This document shows, piece by piece, positions 21,142-28,684 of a stretch of DNA of 40,416 nucleotides; positions within the stretch are counted from its first letter, which is position 1; every line of letters begins with the position of its first letter. Made by a program: the position numbers and the translations under genes. Source of the DNA: Pseudomonadota bacterium (GTDB lineage Bacteria; Pseudomonadota; Alphaproteobacteria; JACQOE01); the NCBI GenBank assembly GCA_016202695.1, contig JACQOE010000003.1, forward strand, positions 1-40,416, read 5' to 3'. Under the pieces are notes generated by a model, which was not told where the DNA came from, ran no database searches, and saw only the letters and a program-made list of their open reading frames with translations.

Positions 21142-21936
21142 ATGGAAGACGTCCGCGCCAAATACGTGCCGCCGACGATCCGCGAGACAGCCTTTAATTG
21201 TCCGCACTGTGGCGCCCTTGCCCAGCAGTTCTGGTTCTCCGTTCACGCTAACTCGCCGAGGAAGGATGCGACGCCGCTTCTTCTCGACGCGGACGACGTG
21301 AAGAGACACAACCTCGACCACATTGAAGACCCCGAGACGCGCGAAGAGGTCAAAAAGTGGGCGAATCGTATGGCGACGGGTCACCCCTTCATCGAAGAGA
21401 AGCCCGCGTATCGGGACTACAACGTCCATAACGTGTCGCTTTCCAGGTGTTTCCGCTGCAATGACGTCGCCATCTGGATACACGACCGGCTTGTGTGGCC
21501 CAGCCGCGGCGAAGCGCCCGTTCCGAATTCCGATCTCCCCGACGACGTTCGGAGCGACTACGAGGAAGCGGGCACAATCCTCGCCCTTTCGCCGCGAGGG
21601 TCTGCCGCATTGTTGCGTCTCGCGATCCAGAAGCTTTGCAAGCGTCTCGGTGAGAAGGGCGAAAATATCAACGACGACATTGCGGCTTTGGCGAAAAAGG
21701 GACTGGCCCCTCGCGTCCAGCAGGCGTTGGATGTCGTCCGGGTCGTCGGGAATAACTCGGTTCACCCTGGCCAGATCGATCTTCGCGACGATCGGGCGAC
21801 GGCGGAGAAGCTTTTCGACCTCGTCAATCTTATCGCCGAAATCATGATCGCCCAGCCCAAGCACATCAGCGAGATGTACGGCAGCCTGCCGGAAGCCGCT
21901 CGGAAGGCCATTGAGAAGCGCGACGGCAGGAAATAA
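21142..21936 (+). CDS. DUF4145 domain-containing protein
   Basis: A 264-residue protein. The N-terminus has a zinc-ribbon-like pair CPHC (residues 20-23) and a second C-x-x-C (RCFRCND, about 109-112). The DUF4145 core follows: SPRGSAALLRLAIQKLCKRLGEKG, then RVVGNNSVHPGQIDL and the helical NLIAEIMIAQPKHI. DUF4145 proteins are helical, often linked to restriction or other defence contexts, and carry an R-G-N-x-x-H element reminiscent of HEPN domains; the role of this one is unknown. Base composition and codon choice are visibly more AT-rich than in the flanking genes. It starts immediately after tRNA-Arg, consistent with horizontal acquisition. No partner enzyme is adjacent. Confidence 0.8.
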   Translation: MEDVRAKYVPPTIRETAFNCPHCGALAQQFWFSVHANSPRKDATPLLLDADDVKRHNLDHIEDPETREEVKKWANRMATGHPFIEEKPAYRDYNVHNVSLSRCFRCNDVAIWIHDRLVWPSRGEAPVPNSDLPDDVRSDYEEAGTILALSPRGSAALLRLAIQKLCKRLGEKGENINDDIAALAKKGLAPRVQQALDVVRVVGNNSVHPGQIDLRDDRATAEKLFDLVNLIAEIMIAQPKHISEMYGSLPEAARKAIEKRDGRK

Positions 21937-21951
21937 GGCGCACGCTCCGAC

Positions 21952-21986
21952 TTGACAAATTATCTGTTTTAGACAATTTGTCTATT
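21952..21986 (+). promoter_or_regulatory. promoter/operator of the toxin-antitoxin operon
   Basis: TTGACA (21952-21957) is a consensus -35 box; the -10 is not obvious. Overlapping it, GACAAATT (21954-21961) and AATTTGTC (21975-21982) form a perfect 8-base inverted repeat. A tighter palindrome AGACAA-T-TTGTCT lies at 21971-21983. This AT-rich dyad, 24 bases before the antitoxin ATG, is where a Phd-type antitoxin would be expected to autoregulate. Confidence 0.6.
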
Positions 21987-22006
21987 TCGACATGGGGGGG
22001 CGCCGC

Positions 22007-22258
22007 ATGCGTTACGTTTCGGCCACCGAGGCCAAGCAGCGGCTGGCTGCGGTCCTGGATGCCGCCCAGCGCGAGCCGGTCGTCATCCGCCGCCAGAAGC
22101 GCGACGTGGCGGTGATGCTCTCGCCTGAGCAGTACGAGCGGCTGCGCGGCCTCAACGTCGCCGAGTTCCAGCGCTTCTGCGACCGGGTGGCGGCCGGCGC
22201 CGCCGCCCGCGGCCTGAGCGAGGAGAAGCTGGCCGAGATCCTCGGCGATGAGGGCTAG
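22007..22258 (+). CDS. Phd/YefM-type antitoxin
   Basis: An 83-residue antitoxin. The N-terminal DNA-binding fold is MRYVSATEAKQRLAAVLDAAQREPVVIRRQKRDVAVMLSPEQYERL, the standard Phd/YefM pattern. The C-terminal tail (RGLSEEKLAEILGDEG) would neutralise the toxin. ATG 22007 is preferred over 22992-frame alternatives such as ATG 21992, because the homologous family starts there and a G-run ribosome site precedes it. The last 11 bp overlap the toxin gene, so translation is coupled. A palindromic operator lies just upstream. Confidence 0.87.
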   Translation: MRYVSATEAKQRLAAVLDAAQREPVVIRRQKRDVAVMLSPEQYERLRGLNVAEFQRFCDRVAAGAAARGLSEEKLAEILGDEG

Positions 22259-22658
22259 GGCGCGCCTGGTCGTCGATACCAATGCCCTCGTCAGCCGGCT
22301 CCTGCTGCCGGCCTCGCTTCCCGGACGGGCCGTGCGCAAGGCGGTTGACGAGGCGCAGCTCCTCGCCTCCGAGGCGACCCTGGCGGAATTGGCCGACGTC
22401 CTCGCCCGGCCCAAGTTCGATCCCTACGTCACCATCGCGGACCGGCAGGACTTCCTGCGCGCGGTCTTGCGCATCGCCGAGACCGTGCCGATCGTCCACC
22501 TCGTTCGCGCCTGCCGCGACCCAGGCGACGACAAGTTCCTCGGCTTGGCGGTCAACGGCGCGGCCGATGCGATCGTGACCGGCGACGCTGATCTTCTCGC
22601 CCTCCACCCGTTTCGGGATATCCCGATCCTGTCGCCCGCCGCGTATCTCGCCCGCTGA
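22248..22658 (+). CDS. PIN-domain toxin (putative RNase)
   Basis: A 136-residue PIN-domain protein of the putative toxin-antitoxin toxin family (TIGR00305 type). The acidic metal-binding residues are in place: Asp in VVDTNALVSRLL (about residue 10), Glu in SEATLAELADVLARPKF, Asp in CRDPGDDKFLGLAV, and VTGDADLLALHPF near the end. It is predicted to be a magnesium-dependent RNase acting on cellular RNA when released from the antitoxin. Length is normal and nothing is missing, so the module appears intact. Confidence 0.87.
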   Translation: MRARARLVVDTNALVSRLLLPASLPGRAVRKAVDEAQLLASEATLAELADVLARPKFDPYVTIADRQDFLRAVLRIAETVPIVHLVRACRDPGDDKFLGLAVNGAADAIVTGDADLLALHPFRDIPILSPAAYLAR

Positions 22659-22792
22659 GCCCCCCGGCGCCCCCGTCGGTCACCGTATCGCAACGAAATC
22701 CGCGGGCGGGGCGCGGAAGAAAGGCGTATGATCGCGGGCAAACCCGGCGCGATTGCCGGCGCCGGATCTCGATCGAGAGGGTCTGGCACGCC

Positions 22793-23566
22793 ATGTCGAC
22801 TGGCACACCCGTTCGCGCGTTGCTGGCCGCGCTCGCGCTGGCCGCGCTTGCCCCCGCCCCCGCCCGGGCCACGGACATCAAGGTCGACCTCGAGCTGGTG
22901 CTCGCGGTCGACGTCTCCGGCAGCATCGACGCCGAGGAAGGCCGCCTCCAGCGCGACGGCTACATCCAGGCCATCGCCAACCCGCGGGTGGTGAAGGCCA
23001 TCCAGTCCGGCTTCCACCGCCGCATCGCGCTCACCTACATCGAGTGGGCGGGCTTCGCCTTCCAGCAGACCGTGGTCGGCTGGCGCCTGATCGAGGACGA
23101 GGCGAGCGCCCACGCCTTCGCCTCCGCCCTGGTCGAGGCGCCGATCGGCAGCGAGCGGCGGACCTCGATCAGCGGCGCCATCGACTACGCCGTCAAGCTC
23201 TTCGATAACAACGGCTTCGAGGGCACCCGCAGGGTGATCGACATCTCCGGCGACGGCATGAACAACGCCGGGCGGATGGTCACCGACGCCCGCGACGAGG
23301 CGCTCGCCAAGGGCCTCACCATCAACGGGCTCCCCATCGTCAACGGCCGCCCGGGCCCGGGCGGCTGGGCGCAGCCGCCGGGGCTGGAGCGCTACTACGA
23401 CACCCACGTCATCGGCGGGCCGGGCGCCTTCATGATCGTCGCCAGCAGTTTCGAGGACTTCGCCCGCGCCATCCTCCAGAAGATGCTGCGCGAGATCGTC
23501 GGCGATCCGCCGCCCGGAAGCCTCGCCCTCGCCGCGGAGGCTGGCACGGAGCGGGCCTCGCGCTGA
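22793..23566 (+). CDS. DUF1194 family von Willebrand factor A-like protein
   Basis: A 257-residue secreted protein. The signal peptide covers residues 1-26 (LAALALAALAPAPARA). A von Willebrand type A-like fold follows: LVLAVDVSGSIDAEEGRLQRDGY contains the metal-ion site DxSxS, IALTYIEWAG and VIDISGDGMNN supply the remaining core strands, and the end has DTHVIGGPGAFMIVASSFEDFARAILQKMLREI. DUF1194 has no assigned biochemical role; adhesion or complex scaffolding in the periplasm is only an inference from the fold. It stands alone after the toxin-antitoxin genes and is followed by a palindromic repeat. Confidence 0.88.
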   Translation: MSTGTPVRALLAALALAALAPAPARATDIKVDLELVLAVDVSGSIDAEEGRLQRDGYIQAIANPRVVKAIQSGFHRRIALTYIEWAGFAFQQTVVGWRLIEDEASAHAFASALVEAPIGSERRTSISGAIDYAVKLFDNNGFEGTRRVIDISGDGMNNAGRMVTDARDEALAKGLTINGLPIVNGRPGPGGWAQPPGLERYYDTHVIGGPGAFMIVASSFEDFARAILQKMLREIVGDPPPGSLALAAEAGTERASR

Positions 23567-23579
23567 GCCCCGCCCCCCG

Positions 23580-23693
23580 GGTAGTGTCTCATTTTGCCCT
23601 CATGCCTCGACAGGCTCGGCATGAGGGCCTTGGAAATCCGCCTCGCGCCTCAAGCCCGTCGAAGGGCGAGGCGCTTCAAACTGAGTCACTACC
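23580..23693. repeat. palindromic mobile-type repeat, copy 2
   Basis: A 114-bp diverged copy of the 11049-11153 element. Ends GGTAGTGTCTCATTTT and AAACTGAGTCACTACC are inverted with a few mismatches. The first inner hairpin GCCCTCATGC/GCATGAGGGC (23596-23605 and 23619-23628) is identical to copy 1. The second hairpin is longer and altered (GCCTCGCG.../...GGGCGAGGC), showing compensatory change between copies. No clear flanking duplication is seen. Confidence 0.75.
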
Positions 23694-23809
23694 CGCGCCC
23701 GGGGGCGTGTTGACACCCGGGCGGCGTTCTTCTACCGGTTGCCCCAGGAACGATCGGTGGGAGCGAGGCGTCCCGCCCCACCCCTGCGCGAGCGAGGCCC
23801 CCGCCGAGG

Positions 23810-24472
23810 ATGCCTGACGAGCCACTCCTGGTGATCGGCGCCGGCGGGTTCGCCCGCGAGGTGGCTTGGCTGATCGCGGACTGCGCCGCCGCCGGGGGCG
23901 CGATCCGCGCCGCCTGCTTCGTCGAGCGCGACGACGGGCCGGCCGTGGGCGGGGCGCTCAACGGCCTTCCCGTCCTCGCCATGGCCGGGGCGCGGGCGCG
24001 CTTTCCCGGCGCGCGGGCGGTGGTGGCGGTGGGCTCGCCGCGGCTCCGCGAGCGGCTGGCGGCCGAGGCGGCGGCGCAAGGGTTCGCCTTCGCCACCCTG
24101 GTCCATCCCGCGGTCGCGCGCTCGGCCCGGGTCGAGATCGGCGAGGGCAGCGTGATCTGCGCCGCCACGGTCGTCACGGTCAACGTGCGGATCGGCCGGC
24201 ACGTGCAGATCAACCCCGGGGCGACGGTGATGCACGACGCCGAGATCGGCGATTTCGCCACCCTCGCCCCCGGCGTGCGGGTCTCGGGCGCGGTGCGGAT
24301 CGGGCGCGCGGCCTTCATCGGCGCCGGGGCGGTGATCGTCAACGGCACGCCCGAGCGCCCGATCCGGATCGGCGACTACGCCACCGTCGGCGCGTGCGCG
24401 TGCGTGCTCGGCGACGTGGCCCCCGGAGCGACGGTCGCCGGTGTTCCCGCCCACCCGACCCGGGGCGACTGA
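23810..24472 (+). CDS. PglD/NeuD-like sugar O/N-acetyltransferase
   Basis: A 220-residue left-handed beta-helix acyltransferase. The N-terminal 80 residues form the PglD nucleotide-sugar-binding Rossmann part (LLVIGAGGFAREVAWLI, VVAVGSPRLRERL). The hexapeptide repeats follow (VEIGEGSVICAATVVTVNVRIGRHVQINPGATV and on), with the candidate catalytic base His in LVHPAVARSA. The end PGATVAGVPAHP is typical. It transfers acetyl from acetyl-CoA to an amino or hydroxyl group of a nucleotide-activated or nonulosonic sugar. It is the first gene of a four-gene sugar operon, 25 bp before the amidotransferase. Confidence 0.88.
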   Translation: MPDEPLLVIGAGGFAREVAWLIADCAAAGGAIRAACFVERDDGPAVGGALNGLPVLAMAGARARFPGARAVVAVGSPRLRERLAAEAAAQGFAFATLVHPAVARSARVEIGEGSVICAATVVTVNVRIGRHVQINPGATVMHDAEIGDFATLAPGVRVSGAVRIGRAAFIGAGAVIVNGTPERPIRIGDYATVGACACVLGDVAPGATVAGVPAHPTRGD

Positions 24473-24497
24473 CAGGCGGAGGGCGGAGAGAGGACCC

Positions 24498-25754
24498 GTG
24501 CGGCTCGAGGAGGTCGACATCGACGGCCGGCACTGCGTGAACGACCCCGAGGAGGGCCCGCTCGAGGTCCGCTACGGGCTCCCCGGCAACGTCGAGTTCT
24601 GCCGGAGCTGCGTCGTCTCCAACCAGCGGGTCTCGCCCTCGGTGGTGACCGCGGACACGCGCGAGGGCCGCAAGAGCACCATCCCCTTCAAGGACGGCGT
24701 CTGCGAGGCCTGCCGGGTGGTGGCCAAGAAGGACACCATCGACTGGGCCGGGCGCGAGCGGATGCTGAAGGACCTCCTCGATCGCCACCGTTCGCGCGAC
24801 GGCCGCTACGACTGCCTGATCCCGGGCTCGGGCGGCAAGGACTCGGTCTACCAGTCGCACGTCCTCAAGACCAAGTACGGGATGAACCCGCTCACCGTCA
24901 CCTGGGCGCCGCACCTCTACACCGACGTCGGCTGGCGGAACTTCACCCGCTGGAGCCACGCCGGCGGCTTCGACAACTACCTCTTCACCCCCGACGGCCA
25001 GGTCCACCGCAAGCTCACCGAGCTCGCCTACCGCAACCTCCTGCACCCCTTCCAGCCGTTCATCTACGGCCAGCGCCACTTCCCGATGCGGATGGCGCGG
25101 ATGCTGGGGATCCGGCTGATCTTCTACGGCGAGCACCACGCCGAGTACGGCGTCGCCGCGGGCGAGGACGAGAGCTCGCTGTTCCTCCCCAAGTACTTCG
25201 CCGGCGATCCCGACGGCGACCTCGTCATCGGCGGGGTGCCGGTCGCCGAGCTCGCCCGCCACGGCATCACCCGGGCCAAGCTCGAGCCCTACCTGCCGCT
25301 CCGCGAGAACGAGATCCGCGCCGCCGGGATCGAGGTCCACTTCCTCGGCTACTTCCTCAAATGGGTGCCGCAGGAGATGTACTACTACGCGGTCGAGGCC
25401 ACCGGCTTCGAGCCCAACACCGAGCGGACCGAGGGCACCCACTCGCGCTACAGCTCGATCGACGACAAGATGGACGGCTTCCACTACTGGTGCGCGTTCA
25501 TCAAGTTCGGGATCGGCCGCTGCACCCACGAGGCCTCGCAGGAGATCCGCCACAAGCTCCTCACCCGCGAGGAGGGCGTGGCCCTGGTCCGGCGCTTCGA
25601 CGGCGAGTTCCCGCGCAAGCACTTCAAGGAGGTGCTGGAGTACATGGGCAACATGAGCGAGGAGGAGTTCTTCGCCATCGCCGACGGATTCCGCTCGCCG
25701 CACCTGTGGAAGCTCACCGGCAACGGCTGGGTGCTCCGCCACCAGGTGGCGTGA
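24498..25754 (+). CDS. N-acetyl sugar amidotransferase (WbpG/PseA/PtmG-like)
   Basis: A 418-residue PP-loop ATPase-type amidotransferase. Two C-x-x-C pairs near the N-terminus (Cys35/38 and Cys69/72) suggest a zinc site. The PP-loop SGGKDS is at residues 111-116. IFYGEHHAEYGVAAGEDESS, GTHSRYSSIDDKMDGFHYW and GRCTHEASQEIRH are hallmarks of the family that converts N-acetyl to acetamidino groups on sugars such as pseudaminic or legionaminic acid or LPS mannuronic residues. The glutamine amidotransferase (HisH-like) and synthase (HisF-like) partners usually used by WbpG are not in the window. The GTG at 24498 is chosen for GGAGAGAGGA upstream. The gene lies between acetyltransferase and neuB. 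Confidence 0.86.
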   Translation: MRLEEVDIDGRHCVNDPEEGPLEVRYGLPGNVEFCRSCVVSNQRVSPSVVTADTREGRKSTIPFKDGVCEACRVVAKKDTIDWAGRERMLKDLLDRHRSRDGRYDCLIPGSGGKDSVYQSHVLKTKYGMNPLTVTWAPHLYTDVGWRNFTRWSHAGGFDNYLFTPDGQVHRKLTELAYRNLLHPFQPFIYGQRHFPMRMARMLGIRLIFYGEHHAEYGVAAGEDESSLFLPKYFAGDPDGDLVIGGVPVAELARHGITRAKLEPYLPLRENEIRAAGIEVHFLGYFLKWVPQEMYYYAVEATGFEPNTERTEGTHSRYSSIDDKMDGFHYWCAFIKFGIGRCTHEASQEIRHKLLTREEGVALVRRFDGEFPRKHFKEVLEYMGNMSEEEFFAIADGFRSPHLWKLTGNGWVLRHQVA

Positions 25755-25781
25755 GCGCGCCGCGGTCGGCGGAGGCGGGCG

Positions 25782-26822
25782 ATGCGGATCGGAGACCGCG
25801 AGATCGGGCCTGATCGGCCCTGCTTCGTGATCGCCGAGGCAGGCGTCAACCACAACGGCGACGTCGCCCTCGCCCGCCGCCTGATCGACGCCGCCGCCGC
25901 GGCCGGCGCCGACGCGGTCAAGTTTCAGACCTACCGCACCGAGTTGGTGGTGGCCCGCGAGGCGCCCAAGGCCGCCTACCAGGAGCGGGCCACGGGCGCG
26001 GACGAGGGCCAGTTCGAGATGCTGAAGCGCCTCGAGCTCCCCTTCGCCGCCTTCGCCGAGCTGTCCGGCCACGCCCGCGCCCGCGGCATCCTCTTTCTTT
26101 CCACCCCCTTCGACGCCGAGAGCCTCGCCTTCCTGGTCTCGCTCGGGGTGCCGGCGCTCAAGATCGCCTCGGGCGAGATCGACAACGTCCCGCTCCTCCG
26201 CCGCGCGGCGGCGAGCCGGCTGCCGCTGATCGTCTCCTCGGGCATGGCCGCGCTCGCCGAGGTCGAGGCGGCGCTGGCGACGCTGCGCGGGGCGGGGGCG
26301 CGCGAGGTGGCCCTCCTGCATTGCGTCTCCGCCTACCCGGCCCGGGCCGAGGACGCCAACCTCAGGGCGATCCCGGCGCTGGCCGCGCGGCTCGGCGTCC
26401 CGGTCGGCTTCTCCGACCATACCGAGGGGATCGCGGTCGCGCTCGCCGCCCGGGCGTTGGGGGCGGCGATCGTCGAGAAGCACTTCACCCTCGACCGGAC
26501 GCTCCCCGGCCCCGACCACGCCGCCTCGCTCGAGCCCGGGCGGCTGGCGGAGATGGTGCGCGGCTTGCGCGCGGTCGAGTCCGCGCTCGGCGACGGCATC
26601 AAGGCGCCCCGCGCCGGCGAGGCGGAACTCAGGCTGGTGGCGCGCCGGAGCCTCCACGCCGCCCGCGCGCTCGCCCCCGGCGAGGCGGTGGACGAGGCGG
26701 CCGTGGTCGCGCTCCGCCCGGCGGGCGGCATCGGCCCGAGCGAGATCGACCGGGTGGTGGGGCGTCGTGCGCGCCGCGCGATCGCCGTCGGCGAGCGCCT
26801 CTCCTGGGCCGACCTCGAATGA
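25782..26822 (+). CDS. neuB: N-acetylneuraminate/legionaminate synthase
   Basis: A 346-residue NeuB-family enzyme that condenses phosphoenolpyruvate with an N-acetyl hexosamine to form a nonulosonic acid. The TIM-barrel motifs are clear: FVIAEAGVNHNGD, AVKFQTYRTE, FLSTPFD, LKIASGEIDNVPLL, VGFSDHTEGI and IVEKHFTLDR. The C-terminal SAF/antifreeze-like domain (about 285-346) is complete. NeuB cannot be told apart from LegI or PseI with certainty; the neighbouring NeuC-type epimerase favours legionaminate or sialate over pseudaminate. It overlaps neuC by 4 bp. Confidence 0.9.
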   Translation: MRIGDREIGPDRPCFVIAEAGVNHNGDVALARRLIDAAAAAGADAVKFQTYRTELVVAREAPKAAYQERATGADEGQFEMLKRLELPFAAFAELSGHARARGILFLSTPFDAESLAFLVSLGVPALKIASGEIDNVPLLRRAAASRLPLIVSSGMAALAEVEAALATLRGAGAREVALLHCVSAYPARAEDANLRAIPALAARLGVPVGFSDHTEGIAVALAARALGAAIVEKHFTLDRTLPGPDHAASLEPGRLAEMVRGLRAVESALGDGIKAPRAGEAELRLVARRSLHAARALAPGEAVDEAAVVALRPAGGIGPSEIDRVVGRRARRAIAVGERLSWADLE

Positions 26823-27967
26823 GGCGGGTGGCGCTGGTCAGCGTCGGGCGCTCGGACTACGGCATCCAGCGCCCGCTGATCGCCGCGCTCGGCGCCGATC
26901 CCGGCTTCGAGCTGCGCCTGATCGTCGGCGGGATGCACCTCTCGGCCCGCTACGGGATGAGCGTCGCCGAGGTCGAGGCCGACGGGGCGCCGATCGCGGC
27001 GCGCATCGAGGCCGAGGCCGAGGACGACAGCCCGGCGGCAACCGCCCGCGCCATGGGCCGGGGCCTCGCCGGCTTCGCCGAGGCTTACGCGCGGATCACG
27101 CCCGACCTCGTGGTCGTCTTCGGCGACCGCTTCGAGATGTTCGCCGCCGCCGCCGCCGCGGCGCCGTTTCCGTTCCCGATCGCGCACATCTCGGGGGGGG
27201 CCTTGAGCGAGGGCGCGATCGACGATTCGTTCCGCCACGCCATCACCAAGCTCGCCCATCTCCACTTCGTCGACTGCGAGGAGGCGCGGGGCCGCGTGCT
27301 GCAGATGGGCGAGGCCGAGGAGCGGGTGTTCAACGTCGGCGCGCTTGGGCTCGACGCGCTCGCCCACACCCGGCCGATGTCGCTCGCCGAGATCGGCGAG
27401 CGTATCGGGCTCGCGCTCTCCGAGCCGCCGATCCTCGCCACCCTGCACCCGGTCACCCGCGAGGCGGGGCGGAGCGGCGAGTACGCCGAGGCGTTCCTCG
27501 CCGCGCTCGCCGGGACCGGGCTTCCCGTCGTCCTCACCTATCCCGGCGCCGACGTGGGCGCGCAGGCGATCGTCGACAGGATCGAGGGCTTCGCCGCCGC
27601 GAATGCGCGGGCGGCGGCGGTGAAGAACCTGGGACACCAGGGCTACGCGGGCCTGATGGCCGCGGCCCGGGCGATGGTGGGGAACTCCTCCAGCGGGATC
27701 ATCGAGGCGGCCTCGTTCCGCCTGCCGGTGGTCGATATCGGCCCCCGGCAGAAGGGGCGGATGGCGCCGGCCAACGTGATCCGCTGCGGCCACGCCAGGG
27801 CCGAGATCGCGGCCGCGCTCGGGCGCGCGCTCTCGCCCGAGTTCCGGGCCTCGCTCGCGTCGCTGGTCAACCCCTACGGCGACGGGCGGGCGGCGCCCCG
27901 GATCGTCGAGGCTCTGCGCGCCTTTCCCCTCGGCGCCACCGCCAAGCCGTTCGTCGAACGGCGCTGA
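26819..27967 (+). CDS. neuC: UDP-N-acetylglucosamine-type 2-epimerase (hydrolysing), NeuC/LegG
   Basis: A 382-residue epimerase that hydrolyses a UDP-amino sugar and inverts C2, yielding the ManNAc-type substrate of NeuB. Family features are VALVSVGRSDYGIQRPLI at the N-terminus, VVVFGDRFEMFAAAAAA, AHISGGALSEGAIDDSFRHAITKLAHLHF, VGALGLDAL, TLHPVTREA, and the UDP-binding MVGNSSSGIIEAASFRLPVVDIGPRQKGR near the C-terminus. Length is typical. It is translationally coupled to neuB (ATGA). CMP-activation (NeuA) and the upstream amino-sugar genes are not in this window. Its stop is 22 bp from the convergent flavoprotein gene. Confidence 0.92.
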   Translation: MRRVALVSVGRSDYGIQRPLIAALGADPGFELRLIVGGMHLSARYGMSVAEVEADGAPIAARIEAEAEDDSPAATARAMGRGLAGFAEAYARITPDLVVVFGDRFEMFAAAAAAAPFPFPIAHISGGALSEGAIDDSFRHAITKLAHLHFVDCEEARGRVLQMGEAEERVFNVGALGLDALAHTRPMSLAEIGERIGLALSEPPILATLHPVTREAGRSGEYAEAFLAALAGTGLPVVLTYPGADVGAQAIVDRIEGFAAANARAAAVKNLGHQGYAGLMAAARAMVGNSSSGIIEAASFRLPVVDIGPRQKGRMAPANVIRCGHARAEIAAALGRALSPEFRASLASLVNPYGDGRAAPRIVEALRAFPLGATAKPFVERR

Positions 27968-27989
27968 GCGGCGGCGCCGGCGCCAACCC

Positions 27990-28616
27990 TCAGTACAACC
28001 GCTCGCGGATCGACTGCTCGGAGTGGGCCTCGGCCGCGGCCACGTCCGGATCGCCGATCTGCTCGCAGATCATCCGCGCCAGCGAGGGGAACTCGGCCCG
28101 GTCGATGTGGCGCGAGGGGTCCCAGAGCCGCGAGCGGATCAGCGCCTTGGCGCAGTGGAAGAACACCTCCTCCACCGCCACCCGGATGGCCGCGACCGGG
28201 CGCTTGCCGTTCACCACCATCAGGTCGAGGAGGTCGGGCGCGGCGGTGACGCTCGCGGTGCCGTTCACCCGCAGCGTCTCGTTCATGCCGGGGACGAAGA
28301 AGAGGAGCCCCACGCCCGGCCGCTCGAGGAGGTTGGCGAGGGTGTCGACCCGGCGGTTCCCCGGCCGGTCGGGGATCAGCAGCGTGGTGTCGTCGAGCAC
28401 CTTGACGAAGCCCGGCACGTCGCCCTTGGGCGAGACGTCGGTCGAGCCGTCGGCGCCGGCCGAGCCGATCACCAGCAGGGGCGAGAGGGCGATGAAGCGG
28501 CGCGCGTAGCCGTCGAGCCGCTCCAGGCACTTGGCCACCGAACGGCGCTGCGGCTCGCCGTAGTGCGCGCGCAGCCCCGCCCGGTCCGAGATCGCGAAAC
28601 CGTCCGGCGCGTTCAT
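27990..28616 (-). CDS. PPOX-type FMN-dependent flavoprotein (MSMEG_1061-like)
   Basis: A 208-residue pyridoxamine 5-phosphate oxidase-like protein with a split-barrel FMN-binding fold. IALSPLLVIGSAGADGSTDVSPKGDVPGFVKVLDDTTLLIPDRPGNRRVDTLANLL is the signature region, followed by VGLLFFVPGMNETLRVNGTA. Members of this group bind FMN (or F420 or heme in relatives) and mostly have unknown substrates. The start at 28616 gives the usual length. The next gene upstream on the same strand is the DUF1847 gene, 68 bp away. Confidence 0.85.
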   Translation of the reverse strand: MNAPDGFAISDRAGLRAHYGEPQRRSVAKCLERLDGYARRFIALSPLLVIGSAGADGSTDVSPKGDVPGFVKVLDDTTLLIPDRPGNRRVDTLANLLERPGVGLLFFVPGMNETLRVNGTASVTAAPDLLDLMVVNGKRPVAAIRVAVEEVFFHCAKALIRSRLWDPSRHIDRAEFPSLARMICEQIGDPDVAAAEAHSEQSIRERLY

Positions 28617-28684
28617 CGCCTGCCCCTCCGCCCGTGACCGCCCGCCTACGATAAGGGCCGGCGCGGGCCTTGCCAAGCGCGGGC

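Noticed and set aside
24339-26657. A 772-codon minus-strand frame opposite the sugar operon
   Set aside because: Leu/Val/Gly/Glu-biased shadow; the plus strand carries four complete enzymes.
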